Positions 9,928-21,497 are shown, counted from the stretch's first letter. The stretch: DNA of 64,000 bases from Globisporangium splendens (GCA_006386115.1 VFIW01000130.1:51068-115067), one strand, 5' to 3'. Translations and numbers: made by a program. Notes: generated from the sequence alone by a model not told the origin.

Positions 9928-11571
9928 ATGGTGCTCGTGCCGCTGGCGCTGGGCGTGTCGCTGCCGCCGAATGAGCCGCACGCGCTGTCGGTGTCCATGC
10001 CGCTCTGGGAGCACGTCGTGGGCTACGAGGAGGGCAAGCGCGCCGTGCTGGACGCCATGGCGTGCGGCTACCCGCGCTTCTTCTACCATCCGTTCGTCGT
10101 GGCGCTCACGCAGCTCCTCAAGGCCAATGTGGCGGCTCTCGCGGAGTTCTTTTCCACACAAGATGGAGATAGTGAAGAAGAAGCGAAGTGGGACTTGATG
10201 GTGTCGCCGACGGAGGTGACGGCGCAGCGGTTGCGGTCGTTCTTGGTCTACAGCGCGGAAAATCAAGGCGTTCAAGTGGAGGCGAACGACGTCGCGGTGG
10301 AGAATGTGCATGGTCTTGTGTGGGCTGTGCGCTTCCCGAAGCGACTGAGCCAGACAGCTAAGCAGTTCTGGCAGCACTCGGGCGAGATCGTGTCCTCGCG
10401 CCACGCGGAGCGCGCGCTCCAGGTGCTCAAGGGACAACAGGAAGCGATGGCGTCGTTCAAGGTGCGTGGTACGGCCACGCATCAGGCCGTGCAAACGCGC
10501 ATTGCATCGCTGTATCTGGACGAAAAAGCCGCTGCGGACCACAGCAATGATGTGTTTTTGTATCCAACGGGCATGGGTGCTATTTTCGCGACGGTACGAC
10601 TTCTAATCAAAATTCGTAGCGGCACCAAGAGCATCCTGATCGGGTTTCCGTACGTCGATACGCTCAAGATCCTGTCGCGCACGGAATGGTGCGAAAAGGG
10701 TGTGTATTTCTTCCCCGTTTGCGGCGAAAAAGAGATGAAGGAAGTCGAAGAAATCGTGAAACGCGAGCAGATTCTCGGCATCTTTACCGAGTTCCCTGGG
10801 AACCCGCTGCTCTCGACGTCAGATCTGAGTCGCCTTGCTGCGCTCGCGCATGAAAACGGCACGGTGCTCGTCGTCGATGACACGGTCGGTTCCTACAACG
10901 TCAACGTCATGAACCACGGCGCCGCGGATATCGTCACCACAAGTCTCTCCAAGATCTTCAGTGGAACTTGCGCGATCATGGGTGGAAGCGTGGTGCTCAA
11001 CCCTGCTGGACCGCTGTATCAAACGCTGAAGGATCGCGTTTCGTCAGAAGATGCCTTTCTCGTCGAAGAAGATGCCCAAGTGCTTCTCGAGACGTCTGTG
11101 GACGTTCTCCCGCGTCTGGTAAAGGTGAATGCTTCGTCAAGCGTTATCGCCAAGCGACTGAGCGTTCACCCGCTTGTGAAGGACATTTTTTACCCAGAAC
11201 TTCATGAAAACACCGAGCCATTCACCAAGTTCCTGACTAAAGCCAGCCCAGAGCAAGAGAGCGAGCCTCGCTTTGGTCCGTTGCTGTCGATTGTGCTGCG
11301 TGGTGGTCTCCCGGTGGCACAGAGCTTTTATGACACCGTGACCATTGCCAAGGGACCAAGTCTCGGTACGAACTTCACGATTTGTTGTCCATACAGCTTG
11401 TTGGCCCACTACTACGAGTTGGACTTTATCGAATCCTGTGGCGTGGACCGTAACTTGATTCGCATCTCCATCGGCCTCGAAGACGCGGAAGAGATCTGGC
11501 AAGACCTTGAGAACGCCCTCCAAGTCGCGTCAAAGGTGTACACTCCTGTTGTTGAGCCTGTGGCGCAATAA
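9928..11571 (+). CDS. Cystathionine gamma-synthase-like PLP enzyme (fungal STR2/met-7 type)
   Basis: The product has 547 residues and belongs to the Cys/Met-metabolism PLP-dependent enzymes (fold type I). The N-terminus, with HALSVSMPLWEHVVGYEEGK and GYPRFF, matches the fungal cystathionine gamma-synthase branch that joins cysteine to an activated homoserine. The usual active-site pieces are visible: a glycine-rich phosphate site (PTGMGAIFA), the aspartate that contacts the pyridine ring (VLVVDDTVGSYN) and the Schiff-base lysine in TTSLSKIFSG (about residue 343). No targeting peptide is evident from Met 9928, so a cytosolic enzyme is likely. The frame is open upstream to 9847, but that part overlaps the initiator. 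It converges on the MYB gene. Function is inferred from family, and other gamma-family activities are possible. Confidence 0.88.
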   Translation: MVLVPLALGVSLPPNEPHALSVSMPLWEHVVGYEEGKRAVLDAMACGYPRFFYHPFVVALTQLLKANVAALAEFFSTQDGDSEEEAKWDLMVSPTEVTAQRLRSFLVYSAENQGVQVEANDVAVENVHGLVWAVRFPKRLSQTAKQFWQHSGEIVSSRHAERALQVLKGQQEAMASFKVRGTATHQAVQTRIASLYLDEKAAADHSNDVFLYPTGMGAIFATVRLLIKIRSGTKSILIGFPYVDTLKILSRTEWCEKGVYFFPVCGEKEMKEVEEIVKREQILGIFTEFPGNPLLSTSDLSRLAALAHENGTVLVVDDTVGSYNVNVMNHGAADIVTTSLSKIFSGTCAIMGGSVVLNPAGPLYQTLKDRVSSEDAFLVEEDAQVLLETSVDVLPRLVKVNASSSVIAKRLSVHPLVKDIFYPELHENTEPFTKFLTKASPEQESEPRFGPLLSIVLRGGLPVAQSFYDTVTIAKGPSLGTNFTICCPYSLLAHYYELDFIESCGVDRNLIRISIGLEDAEEIWQDLENALQVASKVYTPVVEPVAQ

Positions 11572-12068
11572 ACAACTCCAACAGATGCTGAACAAAAGAC
11601 CATTTTCGCCGATTCCGCTTCTGTAGCAAGCACGTTGATCTTGTGCTGGCGCCGATACGAGTCCATCTTGTCTGTATCAACGAGATGCGGCTCATTTTGC
11701 TGCGTTTTGTTGTGTGGATGATAATCAAAGCCTGTATCGCCGTTGGCGACTGCCTGCTTGGGTGTCGAAGGAAGGAATGGTGAGTCAGAAAACGAAAAAG
11801 ACAAAGAAAATCAATGGTTTATGAGCACGAGGTGCAGTGGGTTCCCTTCATATCTCAATAGAAGCCATCGTGCTAATGTTTTCTTCTTCTGTCAGGTTTC
11901 ATGGATTCGTTTCCACGAAAAAGACTCGAAACGGAGATTTTTTCATCTTCTGCTTTGTTTGTCGAAATGCTGCATGCAGTAATCCTCCATAACCTCTTGT
12001 TCTATCGTAGATCTGCTGGTGTCCAAGTGCCTCGAATAGAAAGTGTCGCCACCAGCACCACGACGATC
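11572..12068. other. Convergent intergenic region
   Basis: About 500 bases lie between the 3' ends of the PLP enzyme and the MYB gene. No supported gene or clear repeat was seen. Confidence 0.6.
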
Positions 12069-13646
12069 TCATTGTGCGGGAGGATTATTCGGCGTGTATT
12101 GATACGACATGGAAGACGAAGGGAACGATGGGGTTGGTTGCGGTGCCGGGGAAAACGGATCCTGGTTCGTATAGGGACGATACTGAGCATGCGGCGACGG
12201 AGAGGAAAACATGTTTTGCCAATCCTGACTCGTTCTTGGCGACGGATCCAACATGGACGGAGCTGTTGGATTCAACACTGCTGCTCCTGTCACGTAGCCT
12301 TGAGCTTGGTGACTCGATGTTTTCGCGCGGAAACTCAACAGGTCTTCGGCGACCGCGCCGCGGCGGGAAGCATCATTTGTCGTCGTCGACATTGGTTCTG
12401 CAAAATGGCCAGTGTGGTTGATGCGGCGAGAAGACTCGGTTACAGGAATCCACGGTGAAAGAGCAACGCCCGTTGTCGCCAAAGTGAGTTTGGGATCCTG
12501 AGGCTCAGGCTGTGCGCTTCCATCCTTTGGATGGTCTTGTTGTTGCTGTGAAACTGATTGCCTACCGCAATTGGGAGTCGAGTCTTGGCCACGAGGTTGC
12601 AGCTTCAAGTTGTCAACAAGTGTCTCCAGAATGACGCGAACGTCTGTTTGCTGACGCTGAATGACATTCTCTAGTGCAGTCTGCGCGGCTTCCAACGTGA
12701 ACAATGGCGTCGTTCGTTGCGCCGGTTTCTTGTTGTCTTTGGAGTTGGTGAAGGCGGCCATCGCCGAGGCAATGGCTGTGAGAACCTCGGGTGAGGTCTT
12801 TGATGATACGTGGACCTGGCCAAGCGCGTGCATGAGGAGCTTTTCTTCGACCGAGGTAAGAGTCACGACACAGTCGTACACCGGAGTATATTCGTTGTCA
12901 TCACAGTGAGCGTCTTGGTTGCTTCTGCCCGCATCATCATAGGATTGGTTGCCACGATTGCCGCTTACAGATCGGCTTAAGCTCATCGACACGTGATGGC
13001 CAGCTTCGATCCTTGCAACATCGTAGCAGAGCTTCTGGTACCGGTCTCGCACGTCACGATGCATTTTTCCAGGGAGTTTCACCGCAATCGCCTCCCATGG
13101 ATAGCATACGCTGGCGCTGCTGTAGTGCGCGAGCAGCTCCTCGAAACGTGCATCTTCTTCCAGCGTCCAGCGCGAGTCCTGGGATTGCATCGCGGCGACG
13201 TCCTCTTTGCGTTTCCGAGCGTTGGCCATCTGGAGCTCCAGGAAATACCGCCTCGCATGCGCCTTCACCTCATGGATTGGCCGCGTGCGCACTGCTGCCG
13301 TTATTGATTGCCACGCTGCCTGTGGGTTTGCAGTTTGCCCCGAACCGTAGGTCTCAAGTCCTGAGAGGAAACGACGATGCTCGCCTTCAGTCCAAGGCAC
13401 AGTCGGGACACGGAATGCAGGAGACGTCGCAGACGAGAGAGCAGGAAGCGGTCGGTTGCTGTTGCTGTTGCTAGACGTCGGTGGATATGAAGCAGTCGTC
13501 AGGTTGTACGAGTTGTGACTCAGCGAGGCAATCGGGAAGCGCGGCTGGTGTGGATGGTACGTATTTGTCTGCTGTCGATAAGGTGCATTGCTGGCCGAGT
13601 GCGCGCGGTCTGGAGTTGGACTGACCATCGGGGGTGTCCTCCCCAT
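12069..13646 (-). CDS. MYB/SANT-domain protein, SHAQKYF-like, probable transcription factor
   Basis: The product has 525 residues in a single open frame. A Ser/Asn/Pro-rich N-terminus leads into a first MYB/SANT repeat at about residues 83-136 (PWTEGEHRRFL ... VKAHARRYFLEL). The KAHARRYF end resembles the SHAQKYF signature of one-repeat MYB factors. A second repeat lies at about 157-208 (RWTLEEDARFEELL ... DVRDRYQKL). The remainder is Gln/Pro/Ser-rich with no further domain. It is likely a nuclear DNA-binding regulator; targets are unknown. Upstream on the minus strand an AG/GTGAGT donor (around 13696) and a CCCCCAG acceptor just before the ATG suggest an intron in the 5' leader. Confidence 0.88.
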   Translation of the reverse strand: MGRTPPMVSPTPDRAHSASNAPYRQQTNTYHPHQPRFPIASLSHNSYNLTTASYPPTSSNSNSNRPLPALSSATSPAFRVPTVPWTEGEHRRFLSGLETYGSGQTANPQAAWQSITAAVRTRPIHEVKAHARRYFLELQMANARKRKEDVAAMQSQDSRWTLEEDARFEELLAHYSSASVCYPWEAIAVKLPGKMHRDVRDRYQKLCYDVARIEAGHHVSMSLSRSVSGNRGNQSYDDAGRSNQDAHCDDNEYTPVYDCVVTLTSVEEKLLMHALGQVHVSSKTSPEVLTAIASAMAAFTNSKDNKKPAQRTTPLFTLEAAQTALENVIQRQQTDVRVILETLVDNLKLQPRGQDSTPNCGRQSVSQQQQDHPKDGSAQPEPQDPKLTLATTGVALSPWIPVTESSRRINHTGHFAEPMSTTTNDASRRGAVAEDLLSFRAKTSSHQAQGYVTGAAVLNPTAPSMLDPSPRTSQDWQNMFSSPSPHAQYRPYTNQDPFSPAPQPTPSFPSSSMSYQYTPNNPPAQ

Positions 13647-14224
13647 ACTGGGGGCGGCTCACACACCGACACGCAGCCACGTTACTTCTGACTCACCTGG
13701 ATTTGGTCGATATGTGGAGAGAGTCTAGCGTCGCACCAGCTTTGCTCACCGTTGCGTTAGACGCGCTTGTTAGTGCTGCTGACGAGACTGAGTTGGCACT
13801 CTTTCCACCGTCGCTAACGTTGTGAAGGTTTCCGCAAGCGGAGAAGTAGAAACAAAAAGCCAACGCTGGGCGTCGATGAAAAGAAACTGCCGCCAACGCG
13901 CGTGTAGCCAGCAGCAGCGGCTTGACCTCTGTGCTGAGCGAGAACCCTGGAAGCTCCGTTTGGCATCGGACAATGCGTCTTGAGGTTGGACGAAGTTGGT
14001 TACAACACTCAGCTTCGAGCGATAAAAATACGAACGCTGGCAAAAAAGGAAACACAGAAGAAAAGATAAACGTCACATCAGCAGAATCAAAAAGCAAAAC
14101 GTCTCACCGCCGGAGTCGATTGATTGATTTGAGCAGCAAAGCAACAGAGTGGTTGGCTACGCAGCGTTACGAAGGCACACAGCAACACGGTCGGACCGAT
14201 TTCTACTCATCGCCAGTCTCGGAG
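13647..14224. other. Intergenic region upstream of the MYB gene
   Basis: It probably includes the 5' leader and promoter of the MYB gene and the 3' flank of the peptidase gene. The open frames here have no domain-like content and I do not call them genes. Confidence 0.55.
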
Positions 14225-17200
14225 TTAAAACTTGCGGTACGACGCTGGCGTGCGGCGACGGTGCCATTGCTGCTCGGCAGTGCTCCAGTGTGTCCACTTG
14301 AGGGTGTTCAGCGTCGCCAAGAGCTCCTTCTGCAGCTTGTCTTCGCTGATGATCTTCTGCTTCTCAGTGGTCTCGAGCTCCGCGACCTTGCGCAGGCGCT
14401 GCAGCGACAGACCTGGCGCGTCGTGGTGACGATCGTGCAGCAAGTTGACATACAAGAATGCGTTCGTCTCAACATCAGCCCACTTTTGCAGCACAGCGTA
14501 GGTCGCCAGGAACTCGTCCCACTTTCCCGCGTCGCCGAGTGCGCGCGTCTTGCGGTTCAGCGCATCGATGAGGATCTCCTTCTCTTTCTCCTTCTCCTTC
14601 TGCAGCTTCTTCTGTGCAGCAGGAGCGTCGCCAGGCACAGAGCGCGTACCAAAGAACAGCGCCAAGTCGTCTTGCTTGATAAGCGCGAGCACAGCGTCCG
14701 CAGCTTCCACGACCTCCGAGAGCAGCGTCAAGCGGTCACTCTCGGAGTCAAAGTGGTGCAACTTGGCTTGCACGACTGGCAAGTGCGTCGGGAACTGGTC
14801 AGCCAGGCGCTGCCACGCGGCAAGGAACTCCTTTTTGCCCGCGAGCTTGGTGACGCGACCAAGCAACAGATCGCGCACGGCTTCCTGCGCAAGCACTTCT
14901 TCATCGCGCTCGTCCTTAGGCTCCTCAGGTTCTGGTTCCTTGGCCGGCGTTGGCGCTGGAGGAATGACGTACGAGATGTCAAAGCCACCAGGGCGTCGTC
15001 CGCTTCTACTCACAGGGACACAAACACATACAAGCAATCCAACACCGTTAGCCATTCCAACCAAGCCAATTTCCTGATCATAATCGTCGGCGAGACGTAC
15101 CCCTTGATGTTGCCATTCTTCTTGCCAAAGTAGATCTTGCCTGTGAGAAGATCGCCTGGGGAGTTGCCTGCAGGAAGCTTGTCGAAGCTCGGCTCACTGA
15201 CAAACACGGGGATGTACGTGTTCACAGGGAGCGTCTTGGAGTCCAGCGCCTTGCCGCCGACGGCGACATCGTCCTGGTGGCCATACACGGACGCCGAGAT
15301 CTCCTTAATGTCGTGCTCCAGCAAGAGCACCATCTGCTTGAGCTTCTCCAACTTGCTGATGTCTTCGTGACGCACTTGCGTGCGGACCACGTACGAGCCC
15401 TTCTTGATGGAAACGGCGTCGCCATACGAGTCTGACGTGCCCAGGTACTGTTTCTTGTCGTCAAAGATGAGCGACAACTGCGATTCAAACGGCGATTCGT
15501 ACAAACGGCCGTTCAAGAGAGGCAGTCGAGGGACGACCTTGCCGGCGTCCTTGGCTGTGAATGGGTACGTGAGCACCAACTGGTACACTTGGCGCTTGTC
15601 TGGGAACTGGTCGCGGTCCGAGCTCAACGGCGTGATCTCGGCGGTCTTGGGGCGAATGCGCTGCGTCCACTTGGTGAAGCTCACCGACGGCGCGATCGTC
15701 TCCTTCTCCACGGTGCTCGACAGCAGCACCTTGTGCGACTCCACACCGCCAGAGATGTTGATGCGCTGCTGGTTGGGCACGATCCCGTGGAAACGCACTT
15801 CCACTTGCACGATCGAGTCACCCAGCGCGCTCCAGAATTGTGCCAACGCGAATTCCGCCGTCAAATCGCCCATCAGGTCGAAGCTGAACGAAGTTTCCTC
15901 ACCTGGGCGAAGGAAGAACGCCTTCTGGAACGAACTCTGGCTCTGGCGTACGAACGGCTGGAACTGCATGACGTGGAACATGTACAGCTTGCCCGACGCG
16001 TTCGAGTCGTGCTCGCGGTCGGTATCAGGTCGCGAGAGGATCACATCAGCCCAAGTCGTGCCAGTCGGCGGCGTGAAGAAGCGGCGCGTAATGTCGCCTG
16101 GTTGCAACGCCTTCTTGTACACGACGACCGACGGCACTTGCTCAGGCTTGATCACGGTCACCGGGATCTTGAACACGGGACCGCGGCTCTCGTTGTTGGC
16201 GTCGTACACTGCGATCTCACCCGAGTTCACGCCAGCAGGCAGGTGCTTGGTGTTCACGAGCACCTTGAAGCCGCGTCCTTCGTGCATGAGCGCCAAGTGG
16301 CGGCCGACATCGATCCAACGCTCGGACGGCACGAGCTTCAGGTGCAATTCAAAGTGCACCTTGTCCTCCTGAGCCGCGAGCTTGTGGAACACTGGCGTGA
16401 CCGTGACGTTGACCTCAGTGCTGTCGTGCACAAAGTCCACGGCATCGCGCAAGTACACGCCACGGCCCTTGCCATCCACACCGGACGACGTCTTAATCGC
16501 GTACTCCAGTGGGTACTTTCTCGAACCGTCAAAGCTGTTGCCGTTGCTGTTCAAGTATTCGAACGCTGGGAGCACTTGGATCAAGCCCTTTCCCTGGGCA
16601 AACACCTCGACGTTTGGAAGCACGACCGCGGTCTTCTCCAGCGCGCGACGGATCGAGTACGGCGTGTACTCGACCTGCTTGTCCTTGAGCGCGCTGATGA
16701 GCAGCGCGATGTTGCCTGCGCAGTTAGGCGACGACATGGACGTGCCGTTCATGAGCTGCTTCTTGTTGAGCGTCCAGTTGGGCACAGGCGCAATTGCAGC
16801 ACCAGGTGCGCAGATGTCGACACCCAAATCGCCATCAAACGTCGGACCACGCGACGACCAGGTGTAGGTGATGCCCGACAAATCATTCTCGCGCATGATG
16901 TACTCGGCGTCCATCATCTTGGGCGACACGTAAGCGCCAACGCCGATCATGCACGACGACGTGCCACCAGGTGCACCGACAGAGCCGAGCGCAGGGCCGT
17001 TGTTGCCAGCGCTGGTCACAAACGTTACGTTGTGCTGCTCCACGAGTTCCTTCGCGAGCTCCACGATGCGGCCGTAGTCGTGCTCCGAAGCGTATTCACC
17101 GTAGCTCATGTTGACGACGTCGGCCTTGGCCTCGATGATCGCGAGGATCGCACGCGAGAGCGCCGTCGTCGTCTCCATGCTGCCCAAGCGGCCATCACCG

Positions 17201-18207
17201 ATCTTGACCGAGATGATCTGCGCACCTGGAGCGACACCATTCGTGAGCGGCTGGTCCGGGTGGTGTGCGGCGACGATGCCCGCAACGTGCGTACCATGCG
17301 CGCCGACGTCGTTCACGATGCTCAGCGTGTTGCCGTCGTCGTAGATGTTGAGCGCGTAGTTGAGCTGCGATTCCTTCGAGAACGTCGCGTACTGGCGCTC
17401 GATCTTGTAGTTGGTGAGCGCCGCGATACCCGTAAAGTCACCGCTCTCAGCGACATCGAGCGCCGCGCGCCAGTGCGTGCCGTCAAAGAACACGACGGCG
17501 TCGTAGATCGGACCCGGGTCCTCGTAGCTCTTCGCGAGCTCGTCCAGCGCACTCAATCGCGCCTGCAGGTCCTTCTTCACGCGCAACTGTGCGACATCGT
17601 TCGTCGTCGCAGCGTTGGCACGCGACCACGCCGCAAGCGCGTTCTGCACGTCGTTGACGGCATTGCGCTGCTCAATATCGAACTTCTCCTTGCGCTCCTT
17701 CTTCAAGCGGTTGACGAGTTGTCCGGGGAACAAATGGTACGCTGCCACCGTGCCCACATGGTACTTGCCGTCAGCGCTGGCTGTCCATTCTGGGTTCAAC
17801 GTGAGCACTTTGCCGTTGGCGAGCGTGAGCTTGCCGTCCTTGGCTTCGAGCACGAGCGACGTGTCGACGTCGCCGGCACCCGTGGCGTCCAGGATGTCGA
17901 TGACCTTGGGCTTGCCGTCGGTCGTCGTCTGCAGCCCGATCGCGCCAGGGTCCACACCCGTGTCGAAGATCGCGACGACGGTGTTGCGGCCGTCGTACTG
18001 CGGGTACAGCTCGAGGAACTTGTCGGCGAGTGTCTCCTCCTTGGGGAGCAGCGACGCCGTCGGGAACACGCGCGTCATGGAGTGATGGTCAGCGAGGGGA
18101 GTGCACGCAGTCGTGAAAGCGCCAGCGAGGTGAGGGCGGCGGCGGTGCGGGACGGAGGAAGAATGCCGAATGATGCGCGAGGATCGCCACGCGGCCACGA
18201 AGAACAT
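14225..18207 (-). CDS. TPP2: Tripeptidyl-peptidase II (subtilisin family S8)
   Basis: It has two exons, 15101-18207 and 14225-15005, separated by a 95-base GTACGT...TAG intron (15006-15100). From the inner ATG at 18078 the product is 1252 residues, the length usual for TPP II (about 1250). The catalytic triad is clear: Asp in VVAIFDTGVD (residue 39), His in GAHGTHVAGIVAA (about 260) and Ser in NGTSMSSPNCAGN (about 445). The oxyanion Asn is in TSAGNNGPA. Spacing matches the animal enzyme. TPP II forms a very large cytosolic complex that removes tripeptides downstream of the proteasome. The C-terminal exon is rich in charged helices. An in-frame ATG at 18207 lies only a base past the core promoter and adds 43 basic residues resembling a mitochondrial presequence. 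Confidence 0.94.
15006..15100 (-). other. Intron of the TPP II gene
   Basis: It begins GTACGT and ends GAGTAG, in phase 2. Removing it joins NIKG to SGRRPGGFDISYV and keeps one frame through the family's C-terminal region. Confidence 0.85.
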
Positions 18208-18226
18208 GCAACTTGCGCAAATGATC
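18208..18226 (-). promoter_or_regulatory. Core promoter of TPP II
   Basis: On the minus strand GATCATTTGCGCAAGTTGC resembles the oomycete initiator plus flanking region, though the second half is less exact. It places the transcript start only about 20 bases before the ATG at 18207 and about 150 before ATG 18078. Confidence 0.55.
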
Positions 18227-18364
18227 CTGATGTGTGCCGAAAGTGGGGGAGCTCATTTCCGACTAGGTACGAAAAGAAAGCAACCAACATTCTTGACACA
18301 AGGGTGACGTAGATAGGTTAGGGGTGCTGTCATTTGACAAGCAGAGAGACGAGGTATATAGGAT

Positions 18365-18394
18365 TATACACTTTTTGAAACACAAAAGTGTATA
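18365..18394. repeat. Perfect 11-bp inverted repeat with 8-base loop
   Basis: TATACACTTTT and AAAAGTGTATA flank an 8-base loop, about 140 bases upstream of the TPP II promoter. It could be a cruciform or protein-binding site; function unknown. Confidence 0.7.
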
Positions 18395-19628
18395 GTGGAT
18401 GGTCATTCGTGGAGTATCCTGCATGTATGCACATCAGTTATTGCAGGTAGAGAATACGAAGGAATGAGGACCTGTAGCAGGGGTGTTCTCAGAAGCTCCC
18501 CTCAGCTGTAGATGAATAGATTGTGTTTTCGCAATCCGCGCAAAAAAGACACGATAAGCAGTGGATGCAGTCTGTATGCTCGATAAAGAGGCAATATGAA
18601 GTTGTTCAGAGTACAAAAATGGTAGCATAATTCGAAATAGACAGGCGATATAGGCAGGAAGGAGTGAAATCGACCTGAGCGAACCCTGTCCGAGCAAAGT
18701 GGACCTGGGGAGATGCTTTCCACTTTCCTCTTCTCGTGCTGCTGCCCAACAGAGCGTCCGGATCAAAAATCGCACATGCCAACGAAACCACTGCACTGGT
18801 ATTTACCCCCTGCTCACGGCAGTGGATCCTGTGGCTGTCGACGCACGAGCGAATGGCATGCGCTGGTATAAAGAGCTTTGCCTGTCACTCGAGCCATCCA
18901 CAGCAACCTGCGGTGCTGAGTGCGGAAAGCTTAAGCAGTGTTGATACATTGAGCATTTACAACCTCCACGCCGCCTGGGTGCTGTTTTTGCGTGCACGCG
19001 GTGCAATTGCTTGCATGCATACGCTGCAAAACCAGCATGAGGATGAGTGGACGGTCTCGGTAATAGGTGCAAAGTGGCGGCACCAGTCCACCGTGCTTGT
19101 GGAGCACACACACGCACATCCACTTTATGCACGCCGCCTTTCGTTGGAGTCGACGCTGAGCGAGAGTGGGAGCGAACTGCACATGGTTGGGTGCATAAAG
19201 GCGCCGCTGCGTCTTGAACCTTTTGCGTCTTGCCATGTCGAGGATCAGCGTGCCGATGTTGCGCGAAGGTTCCACCAATGAACAAGAGCTTCAAACTCAC
19301 AGAAAAAATGCTCTCGATTTTGTATTTATTGTCAGTTTGAATCATGATTTGCTAATATCACTTATACAATATTATCCAGTTTATAGCCTATCACAAGAGA
19401 GCGTGATCACTTCAACCTGCACCAAGTCTGTTTGATCTTGCATCGCTTCGGAGTTGCCGGTGTGAACTCCCACGCGCTTTGTTCCCTTTACCCGAGCGCT
19501 AAGACGAACGAGACTTCTCACATACCACTTCGGCTGCTGTCTTTCTTCCTCAACTCTCGTGACCTCAATGCACAAGAATCTTGCATGGGTCTGAGATTCT
19601 AGGCGATACTGAAGTATTAGAATGTGAT
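18395..19628. other. Intergenic region
   Basis: I see no supported gene. The short open frames on both strands lack domain-like composition. Confidence 0.5.
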
Positions 19629-20429
19629 TCATCGCAGTCTCTGTGCGAGTTTCACGCTCTGGCGGATGCGTCGGCGCACTGCTCGCTCTGTTGCATTGGA
19701 CAGAGTCAGATCTGGACTCAGGTAGATACTCGGCATCGCGAGACGAATCGGCTGTGGCGGAAGATCCGATAGCCCCGGACGCGAAGTGCTGCTGCCAAGC
19801 TCTTTTGGCTCGTCGGTGGCAGATCTCCGGACTGACAGAGCACCGTTGAGATCCGCTTTGAGCGATCCAGCGTGCTGCAATCGACTCCGTCGAGACGTGC
19901 TCGGACCAGAAGCTGAAGTCCCACTTTCGTTGTTGTTTGCAGCCTTGTCGGAGGCGTCAAAGTCCTTTGCCATAGGTGAACGAAGCGAAGTTGGTCCGCG
20001 AGTGCTATCGCTGTTGTTGCCGATGTCGTCCATTCGGCATCCCTGGTCTGGCTCAGCCGCATACATCGACATCTGCTGCTCATTGATGACCGGATCGCTG
20101 CTCGTTGTTGCTGATGGTGGAGCGAGTGGAGGAATCTCAGACAGTCGACAGAATGACCCACCTCCACCACTGCTGGAGGAAGCGTCTGTGGACAGCTTTT
20201 GTGGCGAAGCGATGCCACCCCCTGTCAGCGATTTCTTCTTCAGCAGCGGTGGTTGGGACTTCTAGACGGAGCTGGATGCTTGCGTATTGTTCTTCTGTGA
20301 TTGCGGGGCTGGTGGCATGAGATCCTGATCCTGGCTCGTCAAGAGCAGCACTGCTGCCGACGCCATGTCCTTCGGCTCTTTTGGCTCAGCAAACGAGCGG
20401 ATCTTGTCCAGTTCCGCAAACACGGTCAC
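19629..20429 (-). pseudogene. In-frame 3' continuation of the preceding gene, interrupted by TAG
   Basis: Reading on from the TAG at 20430 in the same frame gives about 265 codons with one further stop (TAG 20262-20264). The sequence is Ser/Pro/Gln-rich with clusters such as SQPPLLKKKSL and SSSSGGGGSF, and ends RRRIRQSVKLAQRLR. Random sequence this GC-rich could stay open for part of this length, but the direct continuation favours a former or read-through coding tail. It may instead be 3' untranslated sequence. Confidence 0.4.
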
Positions 20430-21240
20430 CTAGAGCGATCGTTCTTGGTCATAGATCTTCATTGTGACGCGGTCAAAGAGTTTCTTGAGAAACGACGAAT
20501 ACTCCTCGGCGCTGATCCCAATGGTCCAGATATCTGCCTAAACAAGCCGACGCAAGCACACACACACAAAACACAAACGAAAAGCGAGTTGGTAGAGCGA
20601 CGGCACCAACAACACAGACAAAGCCACTCAGCACACAGTCTATACCACTTCGAAGAGCGATCGGAAGAACAGCACTTTGCTCATCACATCGCACCCTCCT
20701 ACATCCCTCACCCAGTCGCGTTCGACGATTTTCCGCGCTTCGCTGATTGAAAGCTAGGTGCATGCATACCAATCAGCAGCAGCAGATCAACAACATTGGG
20801 TGCTACATCATTTCTTTTCTCACTTCGTGCGGCGCGACGAGCGCTTTGTAAAACTTCATGAACACGTCGACGTAATCGCACTGCTCGATCGTTGTCTGGC
20901 CGTGGCGAATGTTCGGGAACGTATCCCAGAAGCGCGCGATCGCCGCGATCACTTTGCGGTCGTCGATGAGCTTCTGGCGCTTGCGCAAGTTCTCCTCGGT
21001 GTAGTAGTTCTGGTCGCCTTGCTTCCGATACGACATCGTGGGTGACGTTGAGCCGGCGAAATCACTCCCGCCAGTCGCTTTCTCGTACGTGAACAGGAGG
21101 TGCTTGCTGTTGGTCTGGCACACGATGTTGGTCTTGACCTTGGCGAGCTGCGGTACGAAGAACGGCACACCGTTTTCGTGCGTTTTCTCGGGTGGACGGC
21201 GATCATGGCGGAGCGAGAGTGCATACATATTCCCCACCAT
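20430..21240 (-). CDS. Conserved-looking three-exon protein of unknown function
   Basis: The exons are 20824-21240, 20646-20753 and 20430-20537, joined by GTGAGA...TAG and GTATAG...TAG introns, all in phase 0. The product is 210 residues. Its centre reads FWDTFPNIRHGQTTIEQCDY, then LSISEARKIVERDW, SKVLFFRSLFEVADIWTIG and SAEEYSSFLKKLFDRV. That helical pattern with a degenerate DxWTxG loop recalls an EF-hand-like fold. I do not recognise the family. It ends at TAG 20430-20432, but protein-like sequence continues in the same frame (VTVFAELDKIRSFAEPKEPK) to a second TAG at 20262-20264 and then to 19629. The gene may therefore be truncated or read through. The N-terminal start at 21240 is the first ATG after an upstream stop. 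Confidence 0.65.
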
Positions 21241-21497
21241 GGTTCGTGGAAGGTGCCTGGATCAAGATCAGCAAGTGGGCTGATGCGTGTGCGTTAAACG
21301 ACGCTGATGAGCTTGAGAATCTAGGCGAGTGATGCTGTCTGAGGCTGCGAGCCAGGCAAGTTAAAACGACGGCATACACGGACTGCATGCAGCATGAACC
21401 CATTTTTGTTGCGACGGCTATTTATAAACGTTTGACGAGAAGAATAGACTGAAGACGCGAGTCGACTGCGATTGCACGTCGTCCAAGTGTGTGTGCG

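Noticed and set aside
13693..14097. 134-codon minus-strand frame between the MYB and TPP II genes
   Set aside because: Composition is not protein-like for this genome, and no start context, promoter or domain is present.
15589..18312. A 907-codon open frame on the plus strand opposite TPP II
   Set aside because: It mirrors the highly biased codon use of the TPP II gene; the translation is His/Arg/Val-rich with no domain, while the minus strand carries a full catalytic triad and family-length protein.
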